This document shows, in pieces, positions 22,045 through 33,809 of a stretch of 64,000 nt of DNA. Position 1 is the first letter of the stretch. Every line of letters starts with the position of its first letter. Location of the stretch: contig JANFAH010000002.1 in the NCBI GenBank assembly GCA_024663395.1, positions 3,782,001 to 3,846,000 on the forward strand. Reading direction: 5' to 3'. The notes below the pieces were generated by a model. That model made no database searches. It had not been told where the DNA came from and worked only from the letters and a program-made list of their open reading frames with translations. The position numbers and the translations under genes are program-made. The stretch is from Pisolithus tinctorius (Eukaryota > Basidiomycota > Agaricomycetes > Boletales > Pisolithaceae).

Positions 22045-23543
22045 TGTGAGTCCTTGGGGATTCAACTTTGTGTTGTGTTTCCTGTTTTTTCTTCTTCTTA
22101 ACTTGTGTAGAGATGGTAATGGTTGCCACTGTACTTCTACCTCATAATTTGCACCAATCAGCTGCAATACATGCGCAATGTGGACGGAAATAGGGAATCC
22201 CCGACTTTCTGGCTGGTCGTAGTCGTGCCTTTGCTGTGTCGTGGACAGCAAGGCATGGTGGTGCAGTGCTATTACTCCTGTACACCCGAACACTGACTTG
22301 TCAAAGACAGATCGTCGATACCACTGTGGGTTCAAAAAATCATCCACAACAATGAGTCGGCTATATATGCATCGAGATCTTCCTGCAAGGCGGACCCCCT
22401 GAATACAAAACCGAGTGGCCGAAAACTCGGTCGATGTTTATGGTTAGGTGCCACTTACATACCAACGAAGCCTTTGATACACGGTGAGTCGATTCTGGTG
22501 TCGAGAGATCGTTCGAAATCCATATTATATAGGCCTCGTCTTTCATTGTAAGTCTCAGGAAGTTTCCGACTGTTCCAACACGGCAAGGAGCGTGAAAACT
22601 CTTCCTTGTCTGATGCTCATAGTCACCCTCAACGTTGTTTTAGGGAACGTGAATACAGCAACTATGTGATTGAGCACGCTTTCCCTGTCACGGCTAATTT
22701 TAAGGGGGAAAATGCCGGCATTCAGATTAGGGTCGACGGAGGTGACAGTAGCAAAATGAACGACTCGAAGTGCTTCGGTAGGTGATGTAATTGCCTAACA
22801 TCCCCACGCATCATGACTTGCGGCAAGCAACAACTCTTTCAATCGAACCGATAAACTCGGCAAGCTGTTGACAGAAAATGGACTGCTGACCTTGAAGCGA
22901 CTTCGTGAGAATGGTCACGAGTAGTTCCTTCGATGAACATTAGCTGGGTGCCAGTCCTCACTTTTGATGGTGCTTAGAACTCTCGGATTCCTCGATAGGG
23001 TTGTATTTTGGTTTATGTCTGGAACAAGTACATAGTAAGTCTGGACATCTCGTAAAGTTTAGGTACGATTAATTGCACGCGTTGTGCGGTCTCGCTTATT
23101 ATTACTAGTAAGGTCTGGATCAGGGTCGCTGCTGCTACTCGGATTGTGCAATGGACAGAAGTCGTCCAACACGAAGGCTCCAAATTCAATGCATGACGGC
23201 CGCATGGGCTCTCAGTGAACGTTACAAGTTGCGAATGTAGTATGTCATACTTCATCTTTGGGGTTCTCGTTGGCATGTATGTTTGCGGAAGGTGACTTTG
23301 CAAGCTAATAATCCAGCGGAACCGCATCTTGCTGCGATATGACATGTTGACAGAAGAAAAATACTTAAGTAATTAGTCGCTGTGGAACTCCGCAAAATCC
23401 TTCAAAGCTTCAAAGTTCGTGCCGATGCGGATCCCGTGTCTTGCGTAAGAATCATTCCCAAACTTTAACAAGATTATAAAACGCTCTCGGATGAGATAGA
23501 ACTGGAGAATGTTCTTTTCCCAGTGACCGCCCTAGTCCTAACA
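22045..23543. other. Intergenic, nothing recognised
   Basis: About 1.5 kb between Snu66 and the second P450. Short ORFs on both strands carry no recognisable motif. No tRNA or repeat identified. Confidence 0.5.
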
Positions 23544-25715
23544 ATGACCCTCAGTAGCGACACGTTTATCTACTTCTCTTCGACGCTCTGTTTTGCGGCC
23601 TTGCTCTATGCATGCAAGAATCGGGCTCTGCGAGGTCCGCTACCGCTGCCTCCTGGTCCGCGCGGGTTGCCTTGGATTGGCAATGTCTTTGTAAACTTCT
23701 CCGAACCTTGGCTAACCTACGAAGAATGGGGGAAGCAGTATGGTAAGTGAAGTATTGCACTTTGGATATTGAATGACACTCAGAGTTGTATAGGTGACAT
23801 CGTGCACGCTAAGCTCCTTGGTATGGACTTGATCGTTGTTAACAGCGAGAGAGTCGCCCGTGCACTTCTGGAACAGCGGTCCACTATATATTCGGATCGA
23901 CCACACGTACCTACGAACAAACTGTAGGCACCAAGCAATCATACATAAAATGACCGTGCCGCTGATGTGTGTTCTGCAGTTTTGGCATGGACTTCAACAC
24001 CGGTCTTTTGCCGTACGGTAGCGAATGGAGGTTGCACCGCAGGATGTTTCACGTTGCCCTGAACAAAGAAGCTGCGGCGACATACAAACTACTGGAAGTG
24101 CGGAAGGTCCATCAATTGCTTCGGAACCTTCTCTCGTCCCCAGAAGAATATTACCAGCATTTCAACACGTGCGTCAGGGTCTCTTCTTAGACGCGAAGGA
24201 TCTGATAAGCGTCTAGGTTATCAGCAGCGATTATCATGGCCGTCGCATACGGCTATGACGTTACTCCGCAGAATGACCCCTTCGTTTCCAAGCTTGCACG
24301 ACTTTTGTCACTGTTTCTGGACGCATTGTCACCGGAGCGTGCCGCGTTAATCGGGGTGATTCCACTTTGTAAGTCTCTCCGTCCCTATGTTATTTGAAGC
24401 TGAAGTCTGCATTCAAGTGGCGCACATCCCTTCGTGGTTTCCGGGAGGACGGTACAAACAACGGGCCAAGGAATGTCGTATCCTTGCGAGGGACATCTTG
24501 GACGGACCAGTTGATTATGTGAAGAGGTGCATAGTACGTGCTTGTTCATAATCTTTTTTGGAAGATCCGCTGATCGGTGGTCGTCACAGGATGCCGGTAC
24601 GGCCACGAAGTCCATGGTGTACGATCTGATCCGGGGATCATACGGGAGTAGTCAAGGTCACGATGATGCTGTAAAAGCTGTAGCAGCGACAGTTTTTATG
24701 GGTGAGTAGGTCCCACTTAATCATTAGAGTTGGCTCATACCAGACTAAGGTGGTGTGGAAACCGTCCGTGGTAGTTGTGCATGTTGTGTGGATATTTTCT
24801 GATTAACCGACAGACTCATGCTACTCTCCTTGTTTTCGTCCTCGCCATGGTGCTACACCCTGAGGTACAGACTAAAGCTCAGGAAGAGATCGACCGTGTC
24901 GTGGGTTCCGATCGCCTTCCGGACTTTAATGACAGACCGAACCTCCCTTACGTCGAAGGAGTGTTTTTGGAGACTTTCAGGTGGCACCCGGTATCCCCCA
25001 TGGGTTAGTTATCTCAAATGAATGAAGGTCATGCGTTCTCAGGCAAATCTACCAAATAATAGGTCTTCCACACATGACGACGACAAGCGATATCTTTGAG
25101 GGGATGTACATACCTAAAGGCAAGTTAATGCGTTTGTTGAGCCGTTTTTCACATGATCAACCTCAAATCAGGCGCAATCATCCTTACCAACTTATGGTGC
25201 GATAGTGATCTCTCGTAGCGTTTTCTGGGCTGATTGGTAGTGCATGAATCCAGGGCTATGGCTCATGACGAAAGTCGTTTTCTGGATCCTCTGATCTTTA
25301 ATCCCGCGCGGCACCTTACACCGTCAGGGGACTTGGCAGAGGGTACTGCAACTGACCCGTTCGGTTTCGGACGGTACGTTCGCTGTCGATTCCACCAAGT
25401 GCTCGGACTGAACGTTTCCTTGTAGTCGTTACTGCCCCGGGAAGTACGTCGCTGATCAAACCGTCTGGGCTACCATCGTATCAGTACTGGCCACCATGCG
25501 GATCGAAAAGGCCAGGGACCATTGCGGTAACGAGATTGATGTGATTCCGGAGTTCACAGGTGGATTATCGAAGTCCGCATCCGTTTCTTTTTCAGGCCAC
25601 TGGAGATGCTAACTGAGCGATATGTGATAGCCGCCCGAAGCCGTTTCGCTGCTCTATCAAGGCGCGGTCACTAACTGCAGAGGAACTGATCCGCACAAGT
25701 CATGACGGAGACTAG
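23544..25715 (+). CDS. Cytochrome P450 monooxygenase 2
   Basis: The protein starts at ATG 23544 with a hydrophobic anchor and the hinge PLPPGPRGLPWIGNV. It then has WRLHRRMFHVAL, YGYDVTPQNDP, HIPSWFPGG, I-helix GGVETT, LAMVLHPEVQTKAQEEIDRV, ETFRW (ExxR), PHMTTTSDIFEGMYIPKG, FNPARHL and the heme loop FGFGRRYCPGKY. It ends at TAG 25713-25715. The GGVET codons form a 14-nt exon (24750-24763) in the same place as in P450-1. The exon ending NLW joins AMAHDESR across an intron that contains a decoy acceptor. Motif order and gene structure indicate an intact paralog of P450-1; the substrate is unknown. Confidence 0.9.
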
Positions 25716-27810
25716 GTCGACGAATAAACCGCGACTTTCATTGCGCGGTGTGCATAGATTGTACAATTTGCACGTGGCATCCACGGGGATGCAGACGCTG
25801 CAGGCGGGCTGGCGAACTCGGAGTCGTGATCCGAGACGAGAAGCCACTGCGCAGTCAACTACCAGTGGTGTGGCATCTCCTAATTTCATAATTGGGTGAC
25901 CGTTTCCAAGAGACACTACACTCTTGTGTCTAGCAATTCAGATAGGGTACTTGTCTACTGCAACCCACCTCAGTCATTCGTTTTGCACTCATGTCTATCA
26001 ACGCTCACTAATTCGGATTTTCTATGGACGTGTGTTAGATAGGGGGAATGTCACATGTACACTAGCTGCACTGGCACAGCTAGGCTGCCGCAAAAACTCA
26101 ACGGCATCATGGTGTGAGCTCTTCATTCTGGGTAGTCTGGTCGATGTACTAGCCCCCTGCCATCGTCACGGTAAGATCACATTAGTCCCGTGGTATAGTG
26201 GTATAGTGTAGTGGCGGGAACTAATCCGTTTTGTGTTAGTGCAATCTGATACGTTGCATGCCGTACAAGTACACGCGATCGCCGTGCATTCGGTCTTGAC
26301 ATGGACAGCCCGTATAGAATCAGATGGCCTTTACATTGCGCACGAAATTTGGCTACTTTCAATCCAGCATACCTATTCTGCACCCCCGATCTCTGGTGTA
26401 CATACTGCAGCTGGGTATCTCTTATTACACAAGCACGACATATCCGATCGCGATACGCAGAATGGTTAGGCCTTAAGGCGCGACTGTTTGCCATCTCCCT
26501 CAGATTCGTCCTAGGTGGAGATGGTTATACAAACGTTCCTCAAAGTAATCCCAGCCCAGTGCCTTGCAAGTTCTGATGCCATCGGAAGACAACTGTGGGG
26601 AGACTGGCGTACCAAAGAGTTTAACACAAAGGCGGAGAGCGTTGGAAAAGTTTTTGTACAGTGTTCGTCGTGCAGACCCATGCCCTCCGTCTAGATCTCG
26701 TAGTGATGCGCAAGACAGTCGTAAATGTAATGATGGAAATCCTCCGGAAACATTACCCACGGAAGATATCGCATCTAGTCCTTGATCCTTCTTCAGGAGC
26801 GGTTCCAACCTCTCTTCCACGAGTTTCTTTACCGTGGATCCCAAACGTCCTGAAGTGGGTAGGAGTCTGAGGGTGACGAAGTAGTCCAGTAGCAAAAGGC
26901 AGAACATGCGAGATCGCAGCCCGCGTAGCTGCTATATCACGCTATCGAGACATGAGCGTCAGTCACACCAAGGCAAAGGTGTTGAGCAGGACCTGCAAAC
27001 CACACACAGGGCCGATAGACAAACTCCAAGGTGGGGAATTTGCTAATCAGTTAAACCACCATATGAAACCAAGACCTCATATAGTAACGACAATCCATTG
27101 GAAAGCATACGCGTGCACCTTCTTTGTGTCTCGTGATGGTGTTTTCCCATTCACTGATCTGGGAAGGAAACGCACCCCCATACCAGTCAATGATCCCACT
27201 GAGGACAGATGCTGCGAATGGAGTCCGGATCGTAGGCTTGGAGACGTCTTGTACCATTGCAATATCGGACATGTTGGTGTTGTCAGCAAGGCCTTCCATG
27301 GGGTACCATAGACAGTTGGAAGCTTCCAGTTCTATCGCTCTATGTTCATGTCCAACCCCAATCTCACCAGCATCGAACATGAAATATTCGCGAACCCTTG
27401 GAACAGTAAGCAAGGATACCAACAAGGACTGTTGAACCAAAACCAAAATTCTTAATTAAGTGGTGTAGGCGGTAGAGGTCCAAGTAAAGTCAAAGTCAAA
27501 GTTGCAGGAGCGTGCCAGTCGCCAAGTTCCTAAGACCTGAAGAAAGGGTTTGGTGCAAAAATGAGAGGGCGATCTGGTGTGGAGGCTGGAAGCTTGCAGG
27601 CCGCCTTCGCACACTCCACAGTTGGCAACGTTTGAGCAGGCGGCGCACTTCGAAAACTCCAGGAGTTAGCTGAGGGGTGATATAACGGAGATGATAATTA
27701 AGTGGTATAGATACACATGTAACTATAGGAGAGTGATGATATTCCATGATACTGTGGAGAAGAGAATAAGATGATAGAGGCTACGTTGGGCTTGTCTTGA
27801 GATGATTTTC
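25716..27810. other. Gene-poor stretch with two minus-strand orphan ORFs
   Basis: Two minus-strand frames stand out. One (27051-27446) contains FMFDAGEIGVGHEHRAIELE and WYPMEGLADNTNMSDIAMVQ. The other (26500-26907) contains KKLVEERLEPLLKKDQGLDA and ALGWDYFEERLYNHL. They could be exons of one unrecognised or decaying gene, since plausible GT-AG joins lie between them, but I cannot reconstruct a clean product. The rest of the stretch shows nothing. Confidence 0.35.
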
Positions 27811-29166
27811 TTAAGACTGCCCAAAGGCCATGTGCCATAATTCAGGACCGTCCCGTATTAGTGCCTCCAGACGTACAGGGTTAACCTTTAGCGGAGAAAT
27901 GTGAGTGCTTGGCGACGTACAATGACAACTTCCACTGCAATTAGTGCGATGATGACCAACTCCATTCGATGTGCTGTGGACTAATACGATGTTAGGGTCA
28001 CCACAAACGGAGCCATTGCTGACCGACGTACCTCAGTGAGCAGTTGACGAAGAATAGATTGCACCTATAATCACGACTCTCAAGTTTCCAATTTGTCCCT
28101 GACCGGTACCAAGAGTCGCGACTGACCTCTGTAGCATAAGTGATCTTTTCGTTGACAGCATTTGTTCGCATTTTGACCTCCAAAGCTCCCGACATGGCTT
28201 TGAAAAAACCTTCCAACTCTGGTTCTGCCCAGTAAAGGTCAGGGATGTCCGAAAAATTCTCGCGGTTGAGGTTTAGTCCTTGACGGAACTTGAGAAGTGC
28301 ACCGAGTTTCTTGATCAATGCCTCTCGGCTGAGTCCAGGTTCTCCTGTCTTCTCTAGAGCATGAGGAAGTTGTGCAACCGAGGAGAGATAGTCTTCGAGA
28401 GATTCTTCGAGGACTGCTAGTGCCGTCGACCGCGAGAGGGCCTGTGAGAAGGCATAGCGGGCTAGTAGAGTCGCCGTGTCCAGAGCTGGATCGGGTGGCT
28501 GGAGAGCAGGGGCACTCGCCGGCTCCTGAAGGGGCGCGACACGACCCAGGATAATCAAGTCACCTTGTATCCGCGTTTTCCTGGTCGGTGAGGTGACGGT
28601 TATGAGTTGTTGAGCAGGAGACAAGAAATTGCATACTCGCTGGGATCGGATACGAATTCGAGGCTCTCTGTTTCCGCCTCTCGAAGTGACCCTACTTCAC
28701 AGGGCGCGAGCACTCGTTTTGCGAACTGTCGGGCTTCCTCTTCTGTCGTTCCCCAACACACGAAACTGCCATTCGGAAACACGAAAACCTCTCCATCCTT
28801 ACCCCACCTTGGAACCCACCACGCGTCGTGCAATTTCTGCGAGTGCGGAGGTAGGCGAGAGCGTAAACGGGTTGGGATGTAGCGCTCTGCGGTTGCGAAA
28901 GTAAGGACGGGTTGGATGGCGCTACGAGTAGGTGTCGGATTTGAGCGAATGGGAAGCGAGGCAGAGGCAGTACGTCTGAGGGGCGTGGATGCTTTGGGTT
29001 TCTGCTTGAGGTTTTCACCGTGAGCTGCTGCTGCTATTACACGTTCGTCTGAAAGTAGGCGGGAGAGTGCGAATTTCGTAGACACGCGAAGGTGGAGTCC
29101 CGTTGGTCGTACAGGTCCATGTGTACGGCGAATTGAACAGTTTAGAGCACTGCGGAGGACGTTCAT
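27811..29166 (-). CDS. Mitochondrial DUF155 (RMND1/MRX10-like) protein
   Basis: A nuclear-encoded, probably mitochondrial inner-membrane protein. The start at 29164-29166 gives a basic, acid-free presequence (MNVLRSALNCSIRRTHGP). The DUF155 domain contains WWVPRWGKDGEVFVFPNGSF, CWGTTEEEARQF, FVSDPSE joined to KTRIQGDLIIL, then ALARSTALAVLEESLE-like helices, KLGALLKFRQGLNLNRENFS, DIPDLYWAEPELEGFF and VKMRTNAVNEKI. It closes with a transmembrane helix MELVIIALIAVEVVI and LIRDGPELWHMAFGQS, a family hallmark. Human RMND1 and yeast Mrx10 act in support of mitochondrial translation. Four introns were fitted by frame; the stop is 27811-27813. Confidence 0.88.
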
Positions 29167-29444
29167 GGTCAAAGCGTCGAGTCGAAGCTGAAATATTTGC
29201 GAAAGATCGGCTTCCCAATTGGGCAGTCTACTACATACGTACATCCCGACGCAGACTCGGGTCGTATTCCCAAGTCCAGTAGCATATGTATCTCGAGTAA
29301 AAACTCTGCAAGTGATTACATTCGAACGTGGTATATACATCGACTAATTCTAAAAGCAGCGTCTACTCGCAGGCATATTAGGACCAGAAGGGACCAAGGC
29401 GGATGAACGTACCGGTACACTCCGACCTGGTAGCCGACAGCAGC

Positions 29445-29795
29445 CTACTCGTCGTCATATCCCTCTACGGGTCTCCGTGGTCGTTGAGGTACTGTTGTAA
29501 AAGAGAAGAAGTCGAACACGGCAAACTTTTGTTAGGTATGGAAGAGCGACTTACGAGGGTAGGTAGTAGGGATTGATTCCGGTGGAACGTAACCAAAGTA
29601 GTTTCTCCTGATCGGGGGCACGGTGAAGGCAAGAACAGGACCGGAGATTCCGATTAGAAGGGAGAAGAAGATAACAGGCCGCTCATGTGCAAGCCATTGC
29701 TGTGTGCTCAAGGTTTTTAAAGTGTATAAGACCGACTCTGAGACACTTACAAGGGATCTATACGACCGTCGGAGTGGTGTAACGATGGAAGCCAT
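29445..29795 (-). CDS. NADH:ubiquinone oxidoreductase 9.5 kDa subunit
   Basis: A small accessory subunit of mitochondrial complex I with one membrane helix. Exon 1 (29751-29795) encodes MASIVTPLRRSYRSL. A 51-nt intron without stops (29700-29750) is followed by QWLAHERPVIFFSLLIGISG, then PVLAFTVPPIRRN and ESIPTTYP. A last exon gives LPQRPRRPVEGYDDE and the stop at 29445-29447. Total about 78 residues, the family size. The PPIR, TYP and terminal GYDDE signatures match the fungal 9.5 kDa subunit. If the 51-nt intron is retained, translation stays open, so automated annotation may miss it. Confidence 0.88.
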
Positions 29796-30150
29796 GACTT
29801 GCCTGTGTGTCTGCCCACGTTCCTGTCAGAGCCGGAAGTCGGCGGGATGTTTGGTTGTATGTGCATGTGTTTGGCAAAGGCTTTGGAAATAAACAACGCG
29901 ATCGTGGCGTGTGTGGTGATCAGCGGGTCGCGGTGTGCCCGTGGGTCCAGGTCGTAGCTTTGGGTGCAGCTGTGAGCTAATAAGGTCTCTGCCAGTTTGA
30001 GGCGTGTTGTTTTATTTTATTTCTTGGCGAGGGCAGATGATCTAGGCGAGACAGCAACGAGCGTCTGGCCGAGATTAAGGTTGTAGTACTAATAACTGTA
30101 AGCGCGTCTCTCTTTTTTTTTTCTCGTTCGACGGTGCACTCACTCATGCC
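29796..30150. promoter_or_regulatory. Divergent promoter region, complex I 9.5 kDa and PfkB kinase
   Basis: 355 bp between divergent starts; includes a CT-rich run ending in eleven T's (about 30112-30122) just upstream of the kinase start. Confidence 0.45.
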
Positions 30151-32031
30151 ATGACCCGACTGCGACGGGACACCGCACAGCAGATGCACCCATCCCAGCA
30201 CTCGTTGTCGCCCACCCCGAGACCCCTCCGCATCTTCGCAACCGGGACGGTCTTCCTCACCCACACCCTCTTCCTGCCCTCCTACCCCCACCCGGGCAGC
30301 GCATCGCGCGCACAGGCAGTCCAAACATCGCGTGGGGGAGCGTCTGGCCATGTCCTCGCCGTTCTTGCTCAGCTCGGCGTAACGGTCCCGTCCGCAGGCG
30401 AGGTCGAACCAATGCTCATTGCGTCTCTCGGCAGCAACACCGAAGCTCAGCGACTGCGCGACGTACTCGAAACATCGGGCGTCCGCACAAAGTACTGCAA
30501 GATTTGGCCGGGTCTCGGGGTACCCACCGCATGGGTCATGCAAGCCCGCGACATCCGCGAACGAACCGTCATCAATCACAATCCCCTCCCAGATGTCTCA
30601 CATGAAGACTTCATCGCATTGCTAGGACCAGTCCTCGCACCAGAAAACTACGTCGGATATACCCAAAACCAACTCCAGCCGCCAATGGGCATCGTCAGGG
30701 AACAACAGTCGAGTTCCCCTGTCCCCATCTTTCCCAACACTCTCGCACCTTCAGCACCCCGCCCATCCACCTCCGCACGTCCGGGAACCTCTTCGTCTTC
30801 ACATTCAGCTCCTCCGTCTCCCCACACATTCAGGGTCCCTAGCCAGACACCTCACTCTCCCGCCCCTTTCGACTGGCTCCACGTCGAGGGCCGCAGCATA
30901 CGCACTACAGTCGCCAACATACTGGGTGTCGATGGTCTCGCCAGAGAACGCAAGTGGCGATCCCATTGTGTGATCAGCATTGATCTGGGCCGCAGGGCAC
31001 GCGAGGGCGCAGAAGTGGTAGGCCACTACCTCCCGGATCCAGTTTACATCCTCTGATCTTGGCCTCAGCTTCTCCCACATGCAGATGTCATCTTTCTATG
31101 CACCACGACCTTCCCATCCCTCTCATCCTCACCAATATCGTCACCTAATTCTACGCCCACCCTCCGCGCAATATTGCTCTCCCTCGCTCGTCATGCGCGA
31201 CCGCACGCCCTACTCGTTCTGAACGCAGGCCGTGAAGGCGCCGCCCTCCTTAGCATTCCAACTCGCGAGTACTTCCAAAGTTCAGGCTGGTCCCCACCTC
31301 CACGATCATCGCAAAACGCCTCTCATTCCCACTCCAACTCAACTGCAACCACCACGAATGGCACACATCCGCGGGACGGTGTCGAGAGCGTGCGTTCCGG
31401 TTCTGACTTTTGGGCAAGCGCAGAGGCGGCAGATACGTCCCTAGCTTCACGCGACAGCGCTTCCAACGTGGGTTCTCGCGGTGAGATGAGCAGACAAGGA
31501 AGCCCTCATCCCCGTTATAGTGGAGAATCCTTCCATCCCTTCGACGACGGCGATGAAGGTGAGGACGGGGATGGGCATGGTGAGGATGGGCGACACACTC
31601 CCCAGCCTCGTCGAAGACAGCCTGAGCCTGAACGTGTTGAGGAGGAGGAGCTGGACGAAGAAGGTGCCCATGCTGCGTTCGTAGCAGGAATGATATGGGC
31701 GTTGAGTAGACGCCTTTTACCTGGTCCACCATACACGCCGGAAAACAACCCGAATGGAGATGTAAGAAAGGATGGGAATGTGGGAGACTTGGGAGTACGA
31801 TGGAGATTAGACGAATGCCTTCGGTATGGTGTATTTTTCGATGGTTCGCTTTTCCTCTGATAAGTTGACTGCTAACCAATGCATAGGTTCGCTACGGAGA
31901 TTGCAGGTCGCAGAGGTCATGCAAGTCCGGCTGCGAATAGCACCCCTAGCATGGTAGGGAGTACGGTAAAAGAAAGCAGTGAATGGGACGGGCTAGGCGA
32001 GGAGATGCGTCGTGCTGGATGGTTTGACTGA
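30151..32031 (+). CDS. PfkB-family carbohydrate kinase, ketohexokinase-like
   Basis: The ketohexokinase-like order is clear: an N-terminal sheet RIFATGTVFLTHTLFLPSYP, RGGASGHVLAVLAQLG, IASLGSNTEAQRLRDVLE, VMQARDIRERTVINHNPLPD followed by VSHEDF, and DWLHVEGRSIRTT. After an intron come LLPHADVIFLCTTTFPS and ALLVLNAGREGAALLS, then a ~120-residue low-complexity acidic insert. The C-terminal block is DEEGAHAAFVAGMIWALSRR, then after the last intron FATEIAGRRGHASPAAN. The position of the catalytic Asp in the GxGD signature reads GAHA. Start at 30151; a second Met at 30184 is possible. Stop 32029-32031. The substrate, if any, is unknown. Confidence 0.82.
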
Positions 32032-32204
32032 ACTCCCCCTTTTTTTTTTCTTTTTCTTTCTTTTATGATTGCATGAGATGCGATGACAAGGGCATAATAT
32101 TGTACTTTCACATCATACCACGACTAGCAAAGATTCTGTAGGCGTCTCTATTAGACTGTCCGATTAGGAAGACCCAAAATTTCACTGCTCGTTCGCAAAG
32201 ATCT

Positions 32205-33578
32205 ATGGGTCGAGCACGTCAAAAGCAGCGGAAATTCAGCTCGACTGCATCTCAGCCAGCATCGTCGTCTTCGCAGCCGCCGCCCATCGCATCGCTCCTA
32301 GCAAAGGCCCAGGATCTGATCATACAATGCGACTATCCACTCGCTCGCAAATTCATAGAGCGAATCCTCTCCCGGGAGGATAGCACCCCCACCGAGAAAA
32401 ACCAAGCTAGAGAAATGATGGGCGTCGTTCTGCTAGAGCTGGCAGAAATTGATGCAGCTAAGGAGGTAAGGTTTGCTCACCAACCTTTTTCCTCACTCAC
32501 ATTATGGTAGATGTTTTTGAGCCTGGTGCCCCCACACCCGGATGCTCCATCTCCTCCGCCTCCATCAGCATACCTTCACCTCGCGCAGCTGTCCGATGAT
32601 GACCCCCACGCTGCCTTGTCTCACTATCAGACCGCCATCGACCTTCTCCACGCGCAACTCAAGGGTAAATCACCCGTAGTTTCAAACGTAGATGACGACG
32701 ACGACAGCGAGACCAAAAGTAACATCGTCCGTGCATACTTGGGAATGATAGAGATTTGGATGGATCCATCTCATGATTTATGGTACGTCGGGTCCTCTGG
32801 CATTTCGCGTCTCTGTTGTCGGCGACATCTAATTCTGGTGTTCCACCAGCTTTGATCCAGCAGCATCATCTACATGCGATGCATTACTCTCTCGCGCCCT
32901 TGAAGTCGACCCTCAAAATCTAGAGACGCTGCAAACCCTCGCTAGCGTCCGTCTCTCGCAGGAGAAACCTGAGGAGGCACTGCAAGCTCTCCGTACCTTC
33001 CCATCACCACCCCCCGATCCACATTCAACTAATACCAGTACTACGGATCCCCAGAGTCATGCTTCTCTGCTTCTGAACGCATTGCCTATACTCGTTCGAA
33101 TTACGCGCGCAAAATTGTTGTTGGAGTGCAATGCATATTCAGATGCGCTGTCCCTGCTCGAAGGCGTGCTTGCTGCCGACGACGCGAACGTGGAAGGTTG
33201 GTATTTGATGGGATGGTCGTGGTGGCTGTTGGCAGAAAGGAGGAAGGAAGGGGATGTGACTGTTGCCGAGAGCCTTGGAGAGGATGGGGAACAGCTAGAG
33301 TGGCAGGACATGGCTAGAGATTCAAGGGATTGTTTGGAGACATGTCGGATGGCGAGTCATTCAATTGTCCGTTTTTCTGAGAAAATTATGTCGCTGATTG
33401 GTTTTTCCAGTTGTATTCATCGCAAGAGTTCCCAGACGAGCCCCTTATGGAGCATGTGCAAGAGCTGATCACGACGCTGGAAGGGCTTGGTATTCATCCA
33501 TCCCCGGCTGACGAAGAGGCGAACGGCGAAGTTTGGGAAGACGTTGGTGACTCTGACGAGGATGTGGAGATGCTGTGA
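32205..33578 (+). CDS. ACL4: TPR protein, Acl4-type assembly chaperone of ribosomal protein uL4
   Basis: The N-terminus is basic (MGRARQKQRKFS), followed by TPR-like helices: LLAKAQDLIIQCDYPLARKF, AREMMGVVLLELAEIDAAKE, SAYLHLAQLSDDDPHAALSH and ARLLLECNAYSDALSLLEGV-like pairs. It ends in the acidic signature EANGEVWEDVGDSDEDVEML. This matches the fungal TPR family that includes yeast Acl4, which protects newly made Rpl4/uL4 until incorporation into the 60S subunit. Exons: 32205-32466 or so, about 32511-32780, about 32851-33357 and about 33411-33578; the first intron ends at TATGGTAG. The gene seems intact. Confidence 0.82.
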
Positions 33579-33809
33579 GTACTAGTACTACTTACAGCCA
33601 ATAAAAGTACCCTATCTATCATAGTACTTTGTATCACGTGATCACACTGTACGGAATGTTGCATCATGGATTCCGTGCTTTCCCTGCCCAGTGCGGCAGA
33701 GGGTCCACCGATTGGTCTGTCCTGCTTGTTCTTCTCTAGTCCATCCCTGAGTTGCGTCGAATAAGAAAAGGGCGACCTGCAACGAGAAAGTGTGGGGTCA
33801 GGCATAACC

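Noticed and set aside
26188..26226. tRNA-like string (GTGGTATAGTGGTATAGTG) with an AGTCCCG / CGGGAACT inverted repeat
   Set aside because: It resembles a tRNA D-arm start, but no anticodon or T arm can be built and the arms close too soon. It is a small hairpin at most.
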